Of a DNA stretch of 64,000 bases, positions 15,629 to 25,165 are shown one piece after another. Origin of the DNA: a bacterium (GTDB taxonomy: Bacteria > Zhuqueibacterota > Zhuqueibacteria > Residuimicrobiales > Residuimicrobiaceae); assembly GCA_029565685.1 (NCBI GenBank), contig JAKQNR010000017.1, positions 186,001 through 250,000 of the forward strand, read 5' to 3'. The notes below the pieces were generated by a model. That model worked only from the letters and a program-made list of their open reading frames with translations, did not search any database and had not been told where the DNA came from. The position numbers and the translations under genes were made by a program. The stretch's first letter is position 1, and every line of letters starts with the position of its first letter.

Positions 15629-17068
15629 GTGAAAGGTTTTAGAAAACGCATATTGGTGAACGGGACGAGGATTCTCGACATTCTGGTCATGGTGACCACG
15701 TTTGCCGGCGCGCTGTATGTGCACTCGCCGAATCGAACCCCTGATGGTCTTATCGGCTTCTTCGCTCTCCGCATCAAACTCATCAACATCGTGGCTGTAC
15801 TGATCCTCGTCATCGTGTGGAATCGGTTGTTCGACTATTTTGGCCTTTATGAGCGCCGACGCTTTGACCGTCGATTCCATGAGTGGTGGGATATTTTCAA
15901 AGCGGTGACGGTGAGCGCGCTCTTTCTCTCCAGTCTGGCTTATTTTTTTTCGGACAGCCCGCTGAACAAAACCGTGCTGCTGTCGTTCTGGGTGGGCTGC
16001 ACGGTTCTGACGATTCTCAGCCGCACAGCGGTGCGGGCGCTGCTGGTGCGATTGCGCAATCACGGCCGCAACCTGCGCTATATCGTACTCATCGGCAGCG
16101 GGCCGAGGGCGGCGAACTGGGCGAAAATAATTCTCGAACGCCACGAACTCGGCTATCGTTTGCTGGGATTCATCGACGATGAATATGCGGGCTCTACGCT
16201 GCAGGAGCTCCCGCAAATAGGGCGGCTCTGTTCGCTGGACGCGTTTCCAGAGTATGTAGAAACCCATGTGGTGGATGAAGTGTTTATCGCGCTTCCGATT
16301 AAATCTTATTATGATCAAATCCGGCGGATCGCCGACCAGTGCCAGGAACTCGGCATTTTGTGCCGGGTGCCGTCGAATTGGTTCGAACTGCAGGTCGCCC
16401 GGACTGCTGCCTATGAATTGGCCGGTGAACCGGTGTTGACCATTTTCAGCGGTTCGCGCAAACAACTGGATCACCTCTGGGCCAAACGGATCATGGATTT
16501 GGTGTTCGCTGTCTGTGCTCTGGCGATTCTGGTTCCGCTGTTTGCAGTGATCGGCCTGCTCATCAAAGTCAGTTCGCCAGGGCCGGTGTTCTTTCGCCAA
16601 GAGCGGGTGGGCTATAACCGCCGTCGCTTCAACATTATCAAATTTCGCACTATGGTGGCGGGCGCTGAGCACATGCAAAAGGACCTGGAGGCGCTCAACG
16701 AAGCCGACGGTCCGAATTTTAAAATACAAAACGATCCGCGCATCACGTCCATCGGCCGTTGGCTGCGGCGCACCAGCCTCGATGAAACGCCGCAGTTGAT
16801 CAATGTGCTGCGCGGTGAAATGAGCCTGGTGGGGCCGCGGCCGTTGCCGTTGCGCGATGTCGCGGGCATGGATGAACGCTGGCAAAAACGGCGTTTCAGC
16901 ATGCGCCCGGGCCTGACCTGTTTATGGCAAATCTACGGCCGCAATCAAATGCGGTTTTATGATTGGATGCGGCTGGATTTGCAGTACATTGATCATTGGT
17001 CCGTCTTGCTCGATATCAAGATATTGCTCAAGACGCTGCCGGTATTAATCAAGGCGAATGGACAATGA
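15629..17068 (+). CDS. undecaprenyl-phosphate sugar phosphotransferase (WcaJ/WbaP type)
   Basis: This 479-residue enzyme starts repeat-unit synthesis by moving a sugar-1-phosphate to undecaprenyl phosphate at the inner membrane. It has four to five N-terminal membrane helices, a Rossmann-like CoA_binding_3 segment (YIVLIGSGPRAANWAKII), a fifth helix after KRIMDLVFAV, and the catalytic bacterial sugar transferase domain. Motifs of the last include SPGPVFFRQERVGYNRR, FKFRTM-like IIKFRTM, TSLDETPQLINVLRGEMSLVGPRP and the C-terminal RPGLTCLWQI. GTG at 15629 is used as the start. The stop overlaps the next gene by ATGA, so the two are co-translated. The sugar transferred cannot be read from the sequence. 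Confidence 0.93.
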   Translation: MKGFRKRILVNGTRILDILVMVTTFAGALYVHSPNRTPDGLIGFFALRIKLINIVAVLILVIVWNRLFDYFGLYERRRFDRRFHEWWDIFKAVTVSALFLSSLAYFFSDSPLNKTVLLSFWVGCTVLTILSRTAVRALLVRLRNHGRNLRYIVLIGSGPRAANWAKIILERHELGYRLLGFIDDEYAGSTLQELPQIGRLCSLDAFPEYVETHVVDEVFIALPIKSYYDQIRRIADQCQELGILCRVPSNWFELQVARTAAYELAGEPVLTIFSGSRKQLDHLWAKRIMDLVFAVCALAILVPLFAVIGLLIKVSSPGPVFFRQERVGYNRRRFNIIKFRTMVAGAEHMQKDLEALNEADGPNFKIQNDPRITSIGRWLRRTSLDETPQLINVLRGEMSLVGPRPLPLRDVAGMDERWQKRRFSMRPGLTCLWQIYGRNQMRFYDWMRLDLQYIDHWSVLLDIKILLKTLPVLIKANGQ

Positions 17069-18216
17069 GCATCCGTGTTTCTGTCGTCATGCCCTGCCTG
17101 AACGAAGCCAGGACGCTGGCGGTCTGCATTCAAAAGGCGCACACCGCCCTGCAGGCTCGGGGCTTGGAGTATGAGATCATCATCGCGGACAATGGTTCCA
17201 CCGACGGGTCTGTGGCGCTGGCGGAATCGCTGGGTGCGCGGGTGGTGCACGAACCCCGCAAAGGCTATGGGTACGCCTACCACGCCGGCATCGGCGCGGC
17301 CCAGGGCGAATGGATCGTCATCGGCGACTCTGATGATTCCTATGATTTCAGCGATCTCGGCCGTTTTCTCGATCAATTGGAGGCCGGTTATGAGGTGGTC
17401 GTCGGCAACCGCTTCAAGGGCGGAATCGAAAAGGGCGCTATGCCCTGGCTGCATCGCTATATCGGCAATCCGTTGTTGAGCAGCCTGTTGAATCTTATGT
17501 ATCATACCGGTGTTTCGGACGCGCATTGCGGCATGCGCGCCTTTACTAAAACCGCTTATGAGAAAATGGACCTGCGCACCGGCGGCATGGAATTCGCCTC
17601 TGAGATGATCATCCGCGCCGGCCTGCTCAAGCTTAAGATGTGTGAAATTCCCATCGTGCTGTATAAGGACGGCCGCAACCGACCGCCGCATCTGCGTTCA
17701 TTCCGCGACGGCTGGCGTCATCTGCGTTTTATGCTCATTTACAGCCCGACCCATCTCTATTTCTGGCCAGGCGTGTTGTTGTTCATTCTCGGCATGACCA
17801 GTCTGATCGCGCTGCTGCCCGGCCCGATTCGAATTTTTAATCGGCTGGTGGATGTCCATGTTATGGTGTTGGGCAGCCTGTTCGCCATTCTCGGTTTTCA
17901 GATCATCAGCCTGGGCGTATATGCGAAAATTTTCAGCGTCACTCATCATTTTGTGCCGCAGACACCTGCGCTCACCCGGGCGTTTCATCTTTTTAACCTG
18001 GAGCGGGGACTGATCTTGGGTTTTGTGATCTTTCTCCTAGGTTTTCTCACCGATGCCTATATATTGGTCACCTGGATAGCCAATGGATTCGGCACGCTCG
18101 ATCAGGTCCGACCGGCGATCTTGGGTTCCACCCTGATGATCATCGGCGCACAGATCATTTTTTCTTCTTTTTTCCTGAGCATGCTCGGCATCGAGGTCCG
18201 CCCGCCAAGCCGCTAA
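17065..18216 (+). CDS. membrane-anchored family 2 glycosyltransferase (DPM1/DpgS-like)
   Basis: The 383-residue GT-A enzyme has an N-terminal catalytic domain: VSVVMPCLNEARTL, IIADNGSTDGS, then ESLGARVVHEPRKGYGYAYHAGI and a DSDDSYDF metal-binding motif. Three or four membrane helices follow in the last 150 residues. It resembles polyprenyl-phosphate sugar synthases that load a sugar onto a lipid carrier on the cytoplasmic face. ATG at 17065 overlaps the stop of the preceding gene. Donor and acceptor are not predictable; within this locus a lipid-linked donor for later GT39-type transfer is reasonable (inference). Confidence 0.88.
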   Translation: MSIRVSVVMPCLNEARTLAVCIQKAHTALQARGLEYEIIIADNGSTDGSVALAESLGARVVHEPRKGYGYAYHAGIGAAQGEWIVIGDSDDSYDFSDLGRFLDQLEAGYEVVVGNRFKGGIEKGAMPWLHRYIGNPLLSSLLNLMYHTGVSDAHCGMRAFTKTAYEKMDLRTGGMEFASEMIIRAGLLKLKMCEIPIVLYKDGRNRPPHLRSFRDGWRHLRFMLIYSPTHLYFWPGVLLFILGMTSLIALLPGPIRIFNRLVDVHVMVLGSLFAILGFQIISLGVYAKIFSVTHHFVPQTPALTRAFHLFNLERGLILGFVIFLLGFLTDAYILVTWIANGFGTLDQVRPAILGSTLMIIGAQIIFSSFFLSMLGIEVRPPSR

Positions 18217-18325
18217 GGCTCCAGCGGCCATTTTTTCTCTTGCCGTCACCCAAGCATTGATCCATGATTCGTTCCGCTGGCGAGAGCGGCGATCACGGCG
18301 TACACCTAACAAGGGAATCGATCGA

Positions 18326-20101
18326 ATGAACATCATCGGCTTAAACGACGTCGCCGGCAGTCATCATAACAGCAGTGTCGCGCTGGTGCGCGATGGTGAG
18401 ATTGTGTTTGCCGCTTCGGAAGAACGCTACACCCGCGTCAAATATGAGATGGGCTTTCCGCATCAGGCGTTGCGATCGGCCTTACGCTACAGCGGCCTGA
18501 CTCCGGATCAGGTGGACTATTGGGCTGTGGGGTATCCGCCGTCGAGCTTTTACGCCGACCTGTTCTGCCGCTCCCTGTGGGACCTGCCGCGCTCCCTGGT
18601 TGGGCTGGCGGGCCACAATTTCAGCGGCTTGCTCAAGTATCTGGCGCCCAATGTGTTCAAAATGTACAAGCCGGCCACGTTTCGCAACGGACTCCGTCCC
18701 TTGGGCGTGCCGGATGAAAAGATGGTCTTTCTGGATCATCACCGCAGCCATGCCGCCAGCGCCTACCGCTGCAGCGGCTTTGACGAAGCGTTGACCATCA
18801 GTATGGATGGCTTTGGGCCCAACACGAACGGCAAAAACATCGCCGGCGAGATCTATCTATGCCGCGACGGCAGAATGACGCTGGTGGAGGAGATCCCTTT
18901 TTACGCAACCGCCTTGTGGTATTCGGCCTTTACCGTTTGTCTGGGATTGCGCTATATGGATGGGGAGGGTAAGACAATGGGGTTGGCCGCCTACGGCGAT
19001 CCCGACGTCTGCTATCCCCTGATCAAGGACATGGTGTTCGAATACAGCGACGGCCGATGGAAAGGCTATCCGCACTGGGTGGACTATATCATGGTGCCGC
19101 GCGATACGGTGTTGATGAAGACCCACTCCGGCCGTCGCATCATGCGGCTGATTAAAACCTACGGCAAGGAGCATGTGGCCGCTGCGGCGCAGCGGCTGTT
19201 GGAGGAACGCATCCTCGGGTTTGTCGAATCGTTGCACCAGCGTTTTGCGTTTCGCGATGTGGCGCTGGCCGGCGGCACGTTTTTGAATGTCAAGGTCAAC
19301 AAGCTCATTCGAGAACTGCCTTTCGTCGATCAGGTTTTCGTCCATCCCCATGCCAGCGACGGCGGTACAGCGGTGGGCGCGGCGTTAGAACTGTACCATC
19401 AGAAAAACGGCCGCGGACCCTGCTTCAAGCTGCAGGACGCGGACCTGGGCGATGCGTTCAGCGATGAACAGATACTGGCTGAATTAAAGGTCTGCGACCA
19501 GGTGGTGTGGGAGGATCTGGGCGAACGCCTGCCCGACTATGTGGCTTCGGCGCTGACGCAGGGCAAAGTGATCGGCTGGTTTCAGGGCCGGGAAGAATGG
19601 GGTCCCCGAGCGCTGGGCCGGCGCAGCGTGCTGGCTGATCCACGCTCAGCACAGACGCGCGATATCATCAACCACCAGATGAAGAACCGGGAGTGGTTTA
19701 TGCCCTTTGCCCCCAGTTGTCTGGAGGAATACGGTTCACTGTACTTTAAGGATTTTTGTCCCTCGCCTTTTATGACCATGGCATTTGACGTCATCGCCGG
19801 CAAAGAAAACGAAATCGCCGCTGCCATTCATGTGGACAACACGGCCCGCGTGCACAGCGTACGTCCGAACAATGAGCCCTATTACCGGGTGATTAAAAAG
19901 TTTTATGAACTCACCGGCGTGCCGGTGATTTTGAACACCAGCTTTAACCGGCACGGCTTGCCCATCGTGCATCGCCCCAAAGAAGCGATCGATCACCTGC
20001 TGTGGGGATGCGTCCATGAGCTGGCCATCGGCCGTTATGTGGTGCGTCGCCGGGAGGGAGCCGTTCCTGTCCAGGCCCCTGCGGCCGGCAGCGGGCAGTG
20101 A
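18326..20101 (+). CDS. carbamoyltransferase (NodU/TobZ family)
   Basis: The 591-residue enzyme belongs to the family that makes carbamoyl-AMP and moves the carbamoyl group to a hydroxyl. The N-terminal Kae1-like domain has LNDVAGSHHNSSVALV, DHHRSHAASAYRCSGF and MDGFGP. A later LAGGTFLNVKVNK contributes to the nucleotide site. The C-terminal domain has GREEWGPRALGRRS and NTSFNRHGLPIV. In a polysaccharide cluster the likely acceptor is a sugar residue of the repeat unit or its donor. ATG at 18326 has AAGGG 9-10 bases upstream; the upstream extension to 18257 has no support. It lies 12 bases before the next glycosyltransferase gene. Confidence 0.92.
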   Translation: MNIIGLNDVAGSHHNSSVALVRDGEIVFAASEERYTRVKYEMGFPHQALRSALRYSGLTPDQVDYWAVGYPPSSFYADLFCRSLWDLPRSLVGLAGHNFSGLLKYLAPNVFKMYKPATFRNGLRPLGVPDEKMVFLDHHRSHAASAYRCSGFDEALTISMDGFGPNTNGKNIAGEIYLCRDGRMTLVEEIPFYATALWYSAFTVCLGLRYMDGEGKTMGLAAYGDPDVCYPLIKDMVFEYSDGRWKGYPHWVDYIMVPRDTVLMKTHSGRRIMRLIKTYGKEHVAAAAQRLLEERILGFVESLHQRFAFRDVALAGGTFLNVKVNKLIRELPFVDQVFVHPHASDGGTAVGAALELYHQKNGRGPCFKLQDADLGDAFSDEQILAELKVCDQVVWEDLGERLPDYVASALTQGKVIGWFQGREEWGPRALGRRSVLADPRSAQTRDIINHQMKNREWFMPFAPSCLEEYGSLYFKDFCPSPFMTMAFDVIAGKENEIAAAIHVDNTARVHSVRPNNEPYYRVIKKFYELTGVPVILNTSFNRHGLPIVHRPKEAIDHLLWGCVHELAIGRYVVRRREGAVPVQAPAAGSGQ

Positions 20102-20113
20102 ACGAACCGGCTG

Positions 20114-21187
20114 ATGGAAGCGTGGATGACTGTCGTGAATCCCGTCATGTTCAAAGGCTGCACCGGGGACCTGCCTCCGGTCTCTGTGGTGATCGTTTGC
20201 TACAATGCCGGAGAGACCTTGTCCGGCTGTCTGCAGTCGGTGCTGTGCCAGGATTACGCGGGCGAGTGGGAAGTGTTGGTGGTGGACAATCAATCGACGG
20301 ACCGCACTCTGGCGGAGCTTGAGCGGTTCAGTCTTACCCATCCCCGGCTGCGGTTTATGATCAATCCGCAACGCGGCATCGCGGTCAGCCGGAACATCGG
20401 CTGGCGAAACGCGCGTTACGATTGGGTGGCTTTTACCGATGCGGACTGTCAGGCGTCGTCCAACTGGTTGACTACGCTGATGAGCGGCATGCAAAGCCAT
20501 GCCGTCCATTCGCCGAACCTGGCCGCTGTGGGCGGTTCGAACATACCGCCTAGCGGTGATTCCCTCTTTTATCGCAGTCTAGGGCTGATGTTAAACTCTT
20601 ATCTGGGAAGCCACAGCTCCGTGCAGGGCCGCTGCTATCAAAATGATCAAGAGACGCCTCATCTGCCGACTCTGAATGTTTTGTATCGCAAGTCCGCCCT
20701 GCAGCGAGTGGATGGCTTTGATGAGACCTTTTACAACATCGGAGAAGATCGCGATCTCAGCTATCGGCTGCAGCAGGCCGGTTTTTCCCTTTATTATCTG
20801 GCGGATGCGACCATCACCCACGCCATGAGATCCACGATGCGCGCCTGGTTTCACAACATGTTCGTTTACGGCAAGGGGCGAATGTGGTTGATGCGCCGGC
20901 ATCCGCAGGAGATCGATCCGGTTCTGCTGCTGCCCATGGGATTGGTGGGCTCGATCCTGGCCGCCTGGTGGTTTCCGCTGCCGTCGGCCGCTTATGGGAT
21001 CAGCATGGCGATTTACAGCCTGTGGATCGCGCTGCGCAATCGCCAGCCGGCGCTCAGCCTGCCTCTCTGCGCTTTGTTGATCGGTACGCATGTGTGTTAC
21101 GGCATGGGACAGTGGTACGGACTGGTGCGCAACCGTCTGATGAAAAAGCAATCGAATCGCTGCAACCAGGCGATACCCATAAAATAA
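20114..21187 (+). CDS. family 2 glycosyltransferase with C-terminal membrane helices
   Basis: This 357-residue GT-A enzyme has VSVVIVCYNAGETLSGCL, VVDNQSTDRT, FTDADCQASSNWL (DxD), and the late motif DETFYNIGEDRDLSYRLQQAG that places the catalytic base. Two hydrophobic segments lie at about 265-320. It probably adds a sugar to the lipid-linked repeat unit. Start at 20114; an ATG 12 bases later has a better-spaced GGAAG and is equally possible. The stop overlaps the next start by one base (TAATG). Confidence 0.88.
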   Translation: MEAWMTVVNPVMFKGCTGDLPPVSVVIVCYNAGETLSGCLQSVLCQDYAGEWEVLVVDNQSTDRTLAELERFSLTHPRLRFMINPQRGIAVSRNIGWRNARYDWVAFTDADCQASSNWLTTLMSGMQSHAVHSPNLAAVGGSNIPPSGDSLFYRSLGLMLNSYLGSHSSVQGRCYQNDQETPHLPTLNVLYRKSALQRVDGFDETFYNIGEDRDLSYRLQQAGFSLYYLADATITHAMRSTMRAWFHNMFVYGKGRMWLMRRHPQEIDPVLLLPMGLVGSILAAWWFPLPSAAYGISMAIYSLWIALRNRQPALSLPLCALLIGTHVCYGMGQWYGLVRNRLMKKQSNRCNQAIPIK

Positions 21188-22500
21188 TGTGGAAAAAAGA
21201 AATGAATATCTGGTCTTATCTGGAACGCAGGCATGCCCTGAAAACGATCCTAATGGCAGCGCTGCTGATCCGTCTGCTGTTCGTCTGTCTGTTGAATCCT
21301 GACCGCTATTATTTCAGCGATGCCCGACACTATGATGGAGCGGCCAAGAGTTTGCTGAACGGACAGGGTTTCGGCGAAAAATACCACCGTGCGCCGTTGT
21401 ATCCGCTGGTCATAGCAGCGGTATACAGCGGATTCGGCTGTTCTTTTTTGTCCATGCGGCTTTTTGAGGCAGTCCTGGGGGTGCTGTTATGCTGGACCAT
21501 CTATCGATTGGCGGCCGACCTTTACGGCGAGAGGACGGCGCGATGGGCTGCGCTGCTCGCTGCGCTTTTTCCGCATTTCATTCTCATCGCCGGCATTCTC
21601 TACCCGACCCATTTGTACGCACTGCTGCTGACGCTCTCAGCCTATTTTCTGGTACAGGGCGACCGGCGCGGTAAAAAGTGGTATCTGGCGGCCAGCGGCG
21701 CTTTGGCCGGATTGGCGATGTTGACGGTCGCTTCATTTTTTTTCATTGCGCCGTTTTGGATGCTCTGGCTGCTGTGGACCAAGGGCAAACCGCGATGGGC
21801 GGCCCTGCTTGTCTTTGCCGGCGTCATGGCTTTGGTGATAGCGCCATGGACCGTGCGCAATTACATCCATTACGGCCGCGTGACCCTGTCGCAACCGTTG
21901 CCGCACACCGCGCTGCCGAATTTGCAGGACCGCGCGGCGCAGGAGCAGGAGGTCGCTTCGGGATTCCAGTCTACGGTCCGTCACTACAAGGACCACCCCA
22001 CCGGCACCCATGAGGACGGCTTATTGAACACGCTCCGTCATTACCTGCTTCATCCAACGGCCACTGTGCAGCATATGGCCCGTGAGTTGGGCCATTTCTG
22101 GGCGCTCTATCCGGATCGGCTGGACATTGTGCAGTACTCCTATCGCGCCCATCTTCATGCCAAGGACAGCCGCATGGAGATCAATGGCAATTTCTGGAAA
22201 TGGGTCAAATGGCCCAGCATTTTGATTATGACCCCGATTTTCCTTCTAGCGCTCTATGGAGCCCTGCTCGCCTACCGGCTTGATCGCCGCATCACCTGGT
22301 TGTGGCTGTTGACGTTTTTCAGTCTGGGCGTAGGCTATTCCATGATCTATTCAGAGGTGCGTTATCGGATTCCCCTCGAACCGCTGATTCTGATTTGGTC
22401 CGCGCTGGGCGTGACGAAGCTGCTGCAGCATGCGCAGCATGCCGACGCAGAGGAAGCGGGGTCGGCCGCACTGTCTCAGCAGGCGAAGGAATTTAACTAG
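21187..22500 (+). CDS. ArnT/GT39-type membrane glycosyltransferase
   Basis: The 437-residue polytopic protein carries the GT-C pattern: first periplasmic loop SDARHYDGAAKSLLNGQGF with acidic catalytic residues, then HRAPLYPLVIAAVYS. These are followed by many membrane helices and a late loop with YSEVRYRIPLEPLILI. The family moves sugars from polyprenyl-phosphate carriers on the outer face of the inner membrane, fitting the DPM-like gene upstream. ATG at 21187 overlaps the preceding stop; ATG at 21202 is an alternative. Donor and acceptor are unknown. Confidence 0.85.
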   Translation: MWKKEMNIWSYLERRHALKTILMAALLIRLLFVCLLNPDRYYFSDARHYDGAAKSLLNGQGFGEKYHRAPLYPLVIAAVYSGFGCSFLSMRLFEAVLGVLLCWTIYRLAADLYGERTARWAALLAALFPHFILIAGILYPTHLYALLLTLSAYFLVQGDRRGKKWYLAASGALAGLAMLTVASFFFIAPFWMLWLLWTKGKPRWAALLVFAGVMALVIAPWTVRNYIHYGRVTLSQPLPHTALPNLQDRAAQEQEVASGFQSTVRHYKDHPTGTHEDGLLNTLRHYLLHPTATVQHMARELGHFWALYPDRLDIVQYSYRAHLHAKDSRMEINGNFWKWVKWPSILIMTPIFLLALYGALLAYRLDRRITWLWLLTFFSLGVGYSMIYSEVRYRIPLEPLILIWSALGVTKLLQHAQHADAEEAGSAALSQQAKEFN

Positions 22501-22519
22501 AAGAAATCAGGATCCCTTC

Positions 22520-23968
22520 ATGCAAACGGCGGTGAAAAAAATGCTCTCCTGGCAGGCGGCGTTGTTCCTGGCCGGCGGATTGCTGGTCGGCGTGCTGGTG
22601 ATCCGTTTCTCTGATCTGCCGGGCCGGTTCGCCTCGGTGGCCATTCTCGCTCTGGCGTTTCCCTTTGTCGCCATGATGGCGGCCGATCTCCGCCGTTTTC
22701 TGCTCATGGCCATCGCCCTGAGTCTGCCGATTGCGTTGGACGTCAATTTCAAGCATCTGTTCGAAAACCAGGCCGGCGCGGCGACGGTCGGTGTTTCGGT
22801 GCGCGATATCCTGGTGCTGCTGTTGCTGCTTTGGTGGATCGTCGAGACCGTGGCGCTGAAAAAGCGCTATTTTCATTTTTTTCCGCGCATCACGGTTCCG
22901 GCGTTATTATACTTGGAGGCGTGTGTTTTGACGCTGCTGTGGGCGCCGCGCAGCGATCTGGCGATCATGGAGATCGTTCAGATGAGCAAAGCCCTGATTT
23001 TATATTTCATCGTGGCCAATCAACTGCGCAGTGAGGAGGACATCCGCCTGGTGCTGCGCGTGCTTACCGCGACTGTTTTGTTGGAAGGGGCTTTGGCGAT
23101 CCTGCAACTGGTCAGCGGCCGGTCGCTCGCCCTGGATCTGCTCGGCGAGATGCAGGTGGATACCGGCGAATACGGCCGTCTGCAACGCGTAGGTGGAACC
23201 CTGGGCCATCCCAACCGGCTGGCTATGTATCTCGAACTGCTGTTGCCGCTCTGCTTCGGTCTGTCGCTTTTGGAAAAAAAACGCAGCCTCAGGCTTTTCG
23301 CCGGCCTTGGTTTTGGCTTTGGTTTGGCGGGATTGATTCTGACCGGCTCGCGGGGCGGCTGGATCGGAGTGCTGGTCGCCATGCTGATGTTTTTTTTCTG
23401 GCTGGTCCGCAACCAGCATGTGGCGCTGGGGCGGATTTTGCGGCTGGGCGTTTTTTTTCTGATGATCCTGTCCGCCGTGGGCCTGCTGTTCTCCGAAACC
23501 ATCGAGAACCGTCTGTTCGGCGAGGACTATAATTCGGCCATCGGCCGCATCCCCATGTTTCAGATCGCCTGGTCTATCATCAAAGATCACCCCTTGGGCG
23601 GTGTGGGCATCAACAATTATGCGGTCAATATGCGCGAGTATAACGACACTCTCATCGGTCGCCGCTTCACCACCATCGCCCGACCGGTGCATAACATGTA
23701 TCTGCTGATCGCAGGAGAGACCGGTCTGCTGGGGTTGTCGCTCTTTCTTTGGCTGCTCATCGTCACCCTGTCGACGCTGGCCAAGTGTTTTCGCAGCCGC
23801 TCCGCGTTTGTCTCCATCTCTGCCATCAGCATACTGGCCGGGTTGTGCGCGTTTTCCATCCACGGTTTTGTCGACAAACATCCGCCGGGCAACAATGCAC
23901 AGTTTTATCTTCTGCTGGCCTTGACTGCCGCGCTTCATGTCCTGCGGGACAAGGAGACCGCGTGCTGA
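22520..23968 (+). CDS. O-antigen ligase / Wzy-like polymerase
   Basis: The 482-residue membrane protein has about 11-12 helices and the Wzy_C (O-antigen ligase) core: GGTLGHPNRLAMYLELLLPL, then LTGSRGGWIGVLVA, a large periplasmic loop with GRIPMFQIAWSIIKDHPLGGVGINNY, and PVHNMYLLIAGETGLLG. Members either polymerise repeat units or ligate the chain; with a Wzz and a flippase in the locus, polymerase is the likelier job. ATG at 22520 has AGGAT 7 bases upstream. The stop overlaps the flippase start. Confidence 0.88.
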   Translation: MQTAVKKMLSWQAALFLAGGLLVGVLVIRFSDLPGRFASVAILALAFPFVAMMAADLRRFLLMAIALSLPIALDVNFKHLFENQAGAATVGVSVRDILVLLLLLWWIVETVALKKRYFHFFPRITVPALLYLEACVLTLLWAPRSDLAIMEIVQMSKALILYFIVANQLRSEEDIRLVLRVLTATVLLEGALAILQLVSGRSLALDLLGEMQVDTGEYGRLQRVGGTLGHPNRLAMYLELLLPLCFGLSLLEKKRSLRLFAGLGFGFGLAGLILTGSRGGWIGVLVAMLMFFFWLVRNQHVALGRILRLGVFFLMILSAVGLLFSETIENRLFGEDYNSAIGRIPMFQIAWSIIKDHPLGGVGINNYAVNMREYNDTLIGRRFTTIARPVHNMYLLIAGETGLLGLSLFLWLLIVTLSTLAKCFRSRSAFVSISAISILAGLCAFSIHGFVDKHPPGNNAQFYLLLALTAALHVLRDKETAC

Positions 23969-25164
23969 AGAAAATGGCGTATCATATCGGCGGCGTCTCC
24001 TTGGTGTTGTCGGTGATTATGGCGTTCGCCTCGCTTTCGTCGCTGTTTCTCGGCCGCCTGTTGTCGGATGCGGATTTCGGCGAGTTCAGTCTGATCCGCA
24101 TGCTTGTGCTGTTTCTGCCGTTCCTGGCGATCTGGGGACAGGGCATCGCCGCCGCGCGCTATTTCAGCAAACATCCGCCCTCCGAATATGACTGGCCAGG
24201 GGCTATGAGCAAGATTCTCGCCGTGTCGGCTGTCCTCACCTTGATCGGGGTGACGGGTGCGGCCCTCATCTACCGGCTGCCGCTGCTGGTATGCGTCGCT
24301 TTGTTCGTCGCCGTGATTTTTTTCTGTTCAACCCTGTTCCTGGCCAATCTGATGCGCAGCCAGCGGCATTACGTGCCGGCCGTGCTCATGGAGAACGGCT
24401 TTCGCGGTCTCTTTTTTTTCGTACTGATAGTCGCCTATTTTACTATCGGTATGAACAAGACCTCGGCCGTGGGATTTTATCTCGGGCTGGTGGTGGTGAT
24501 GGGCTGCTTCAATCTGTGGTATGGACTGCGCAGAATCCCTGCGGGAAACCGGCCGGTGCCGACGGAGATGCACAAAGCCGGCATTATCCTCATGGGAGTG
24601 GAGGTGTCTGTGGATGTGCTCTCGTCTCTGGATACCCTGATCATTCCCAAGATTTTGGATTACGCCTCTCTTGGCCTTTATGCGGCGGTCCTGGTGCCGG
24701 CCCAGTTGTTCAATATTCTTGCTCGCGCAGCCAAATATGTTTGGGTGCCTGAATTCGGCAAAAATGAACGCACCCGTTTTCGTCTGCTGACCATCGGCGT
24801 CACGCTGTCCGCTGTGCTGTTGGCTATTTTATTGATAGGGACCGCTGAACCGCTGCTGCACTTTTTTTATAAGGGCAAATATGACGCGGGCGCACCTCTG
24901 CTGAAAATTCTCGCTGTGGCCGGCGTGTTTCGTCTGCTGTACAGTTTGTCATCCAGTCTGATCGTAGGCCGGCTGGGGCAAGAGGCTCTGATGGCGCATC
25001 TGCGCTATACGGTCTTTAGCATGGTTCTCTACTTTTTTCTCCTGACCGGGTTGCTGCGCAACCAGGGCGTAGTCGGCGCGGCTTGGGCGCTGCTGGCCAT
25101 CACTCTGATACGTGCGGTGCTGAGTTACTGGGTGGTTATGCGTTTTCGACAGGAGCGGGGTTGA
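23962..25164 (+). CDS. polysaccharide flippase (Wzx-like, MOP superfamily)
   Basis: The 400-residue membrane protein has 10-12 helices with the N-terminal pattern of oligosaccharide flippases (SLFLGRLLSDADFGEFSLIR) and the middle loop LIIPKILDYASLGLYAAVLV. It would move the lipid-linked unit to the periplasmic face. GTG at 23962 is chosen because AAGGAG lies 5 bases upstream; this overlaps the ligase stop by seven bases. It is slightly shorter than typical Wzx proteins (about 420-480 residues). Confidence 0.87.
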   Translation: MLKKMAYHIGGVSLVLSVIMAFASLSSLFLGRLLSDADFGEFSLIRMLVLFLPFLAIWGQGIAAARYFSKHPPSEYDWPGAMSKILAVSAVLTLIGVTGAALIYRLPLLVCVALFVAVIFFCSTLFLANLMRSQRHYVPAVLMENGFRGLFFFVLIVAYFTIGMNKTSAVGFYLGLVVVMGCFNLWYGLRRIPAGNRPVPTEMHKAGIILMGVEVSVDVLSSLDTLIIPKILDYASLGLYAAVLVPAQLFNILARAAKYVWVPEFGKNERTRFRLLTIGVTLSAVLLAILLIGTAEPLLHFFYKGKYDAGAPLLKILAVAGVFRLLYSLSSSLIVGRLGQEALMAHLRYTVFSMVLYFFLLTGLLRNQGVVGAAWALLAITLIRAVLSYWVVMRFRQERG

Positions 25165-25165
25165 G

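Noticed and set aside
15521-16885. 454-codon minus-strand open frame opposite the sugar transferase gene; also 13218-14279 and 53668-54963
   Set aside because: His/Arg/Gln-rich, low-complexity translations without domains, fully antisense to conserved enzymes.
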